Assembly: GCA_026786125.1 (NCBI GenBank)
Contig: JAJAYU010000312.1
Location: 1-7,452 of the forward strand
From: Chamaesiphon sp.
GTDB taxonomy: Bacteria > Cyanobacteriota > Cyanobacteriia > Cyanobacteriales > Chamaesiphonaceae
DNA: 7,452 bases
Direction: 5' to 3'
The position numbers were made by a program, and so were the translations under genes. The notes under the pieces were generated by a model. The model searched no databases and was not told the DNA's origin. It saw nothing but the letters and a program-made list of their open reading frames with translations. Positions 6,400 through 7,452 of the stretch are shown piece by piece; within the stretch, counting starts at the first letter, position 1, and every line of letters begins with the position of its first letter.

Positions 6400-7374
6400 T
6401 TGACTCAATTTAGCTCTGCCTTACTCGGACAAACCCAAGCCGTTGGACTATTGACACAATCGATCGTGAGACAACGATTGGCACCTGCGTATCTATTTCA
6501 TGGCGCGGATGGCATCGGCAAAAGTTTGGCGGCGAGATGTTTTATCGAACTAATCTTTGACTCATCAGCTAAATCATCAGGAGCAGATTCGCTGGCAGCA
6601 AAATTGTTAGTTCAGCAGAAACTTCGCCAGGGCAATCACCCCGACGTATTGTGGGTAGCACCGACATATAAGCATCAGGATAAGCTACTCTCCGCCGCAG
6701 AAGCCGCAGCCGCAGGTGTGAAGAAGAAAGCACCACCACTAATTCGGATCGAACAGATTCGTGATATCAGTCGATTTTTGGCGCGTCCTCCGCTCTTGGG
6801 TGAAAGATCGGTGATTGCGATCGAACATGCCGAGACAATGGCTGAAGGTGCTGCCAATGCCCTCCTCAAGACCCTCGAAGAACCAGGAAAAGCGACAATT
6901 ATTACGATCGCTACTAGCGTAGAATCCTTGTTGCCGACGATCGTCTCCCGCTGTCAGCAGGTATCATTCCAACGTCTTGATCGATCTTTGATGACTGAAA
7001 TTCTCACCAAACTCGGCAAAGTCGAAATCCTCGCGCGACCGGAAATTCTCGGACTAGCCCAAGGTAGTCCAGGTGCAGCGATTGCCATCTGGGAGCAGCT
7101 TAGAGCTATCCCTGAAGACTTACTAGCTAGTTTGACTAAATTACCAATTTCTTGCCGTCAGGGACTAGAATTGGCCAGTCAGATCGATCGAGATTTGGAC
7201 TCAGCCGAGCAATTGTGGCTGGTAGACTATCTCCAATATACCTATTGGCACCGATCGCGTATTCCTCAAATTGTAGAGCTGCTCGAACAGACTCGATCGC
7301 ACTTACTCGCCTACGTTCAACCCCGATTAGTCTGGGAATGTACCCTCTTAAAAATTGGTGGAATATCTAGTTAG
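6400..7374 (+). CDS. holB: DNA polymerase III delta-prime clamp-loader subunit
   Basis: Delta-prime subunit of the replicase clamp loader, which works with delta and DnaX (tau/gamma) to open and place the beta clamp on DNA. The 324-residue protein starts with the family pattern LLGQTQAVGLL...LAPAYLF. It has a P-loop GADGIGKS (35-42), GNHPDVLWV (78-86), RIEQIRDISRFL (116-127), NALLKTLEEP (153-162) and the SRC motif (183-185) that supplies the arginine to the neighbouring ATP site. The zinc-binding cysteine cluster usual in E. coli delta-prime and DnaX is absent: only C47, C185, C252 and C314 occur, all outside that position. An Ala/Lys-rich stretch (about 98-112) lies between the HPD and RIEQIR segments. 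The start is TTG: no in-frame ATG or GTG lies just upstream and the homologous N-terminus begins here. No Shine-Dalgarno sequence is evident. tmk, a common upstream neighbour in bacteria, is not present. Confidence 0.93.
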   Translation: MTQFSSALLGQTQAVGLLTQSIVRQRLAPAYLFHGADGIGKSLAARCFIELIFDSSAKSSGADSLAAKLLVQQKLRQGNHPDVLWVAPTYKHQDKLLSAAEAAAAGVKKKAPPLIRIEQIRDISRFLARPPLLGERSVIAIEHAETMAEGAANALLKTLEEPGKATIITIATSVESLLPTIVSRCQQVSFQRLDRSLMTEILTKLGKVEILARPEILGLAQGSPGAAIAIWEQLRAIPEDLLASLTKLPISCRQGLELASQIDRDLDSAEQLWLVDYLQYTYWHRSRIPQIVELLEQTRSHLLAYVQPRLVWECTLLKIGGISS

Positions 7375-7452
7375 GGATACTCACATCTTTTACCAATACA
7401 TCAAGACTAGTAAAACCAGAGATCTCAGGGTACCAATTAAGCACAATTAACC
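7375..7452. other. 78-nt non-coding end of window
   Basis: Nothing identifiable beyond the holB stop codon. No hairpin plus T-run terminator is visible before the window ends. Confidence 0.5.

Noticed and set aside
6675..6869. Minus-strand 64-codon frame inside holB
   Set aside because: Antisense to conserved delta-prime motifs; Ala/Ser-rich composition comes from the opposite strand's codons.
7152..7370. Plus-strand 72-codon frame overlapping the end of holB
   Set aside because: Out-of-frame shadow of the holB 3' end with no recognisable features.
1..7452. Mobile element, CRISPR array, prophage or defence cluster
   Set aside because: I found no transposase or integrase motifs, no regularly spaced repeats and no terminal inverted repeats with target duplications; the genes are housekeeping or signalling genes.

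Overview
The window looks like ordinary cyanobacterial chromosome. Four lines of evidence agree: a proton-pumping subunit of the cyanobacterial NDH-1 complex (NdhD1 type), a DNA polymerase I of cyanobacterial type with an insertion near its C-terminal end, a poorly conserved delta-prime clamp-loader subunit of cyanobacterial style, and very many CGATCG palindromes (about 29 by eye, including one complete HIP1 octamer GCGATCGC at 194-201). A CGATCG-rich lineage such as Chamaesiphon or a relative is possible, but I cannot assign a genus from sequence reading alone.

Layout from left to right: polA on the plus strand (17-2914), complete with 5'-3' exonuclease, proofreading exonuclease and polymerase domains. 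Next comes a spacer with a possible terminator hairpin, then tRNA-Pro(CGG) on the minus strand (3092-3165). It lies 87 nt downstream of ndhD (minus, 3253-4830). A 317-nt spacer (4831-5147) follows, holding several inverted repeats, a consensus TATAAT box and a short direct repeat upstream of ndhD. Then comes a minus-strand response regulator with a REC-GGDEF architecture (5148-6098). A 301-nt divergent spacer (6099-6399) separates it from holB on the plus strand (6400-7374), which starts at TTG. The last 78 nt show nothing I can name.

The genes do not form one pathway. polA and holB both serve DNA replication (repair/gap-filling polymerase and replicase clamp loader) but lie at opposite ends with unrelated genes between them. 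ndhD serves cyclic electron flow and respiration at the thylakoid membrane. The response regulator belongs to two-component and cyclic-di-GMP signalling. No mobile element, CRISPR array, phage gene or defence gene is visible.

I found no evidence for a new multi-gene system. The observation most worth a second look is the response regulator's altered catalytic signature: GGVEF instead of GGDEF/GGEEF, with an intact RxxD inhibitory c-di-GMP site and an intact phospho-acceptor site. This suggests a phosphorylation-gated c-di-GMP receptor rather than a cyclase. Second is a sharp internal reversal of G-versus-C strand bias within polA.
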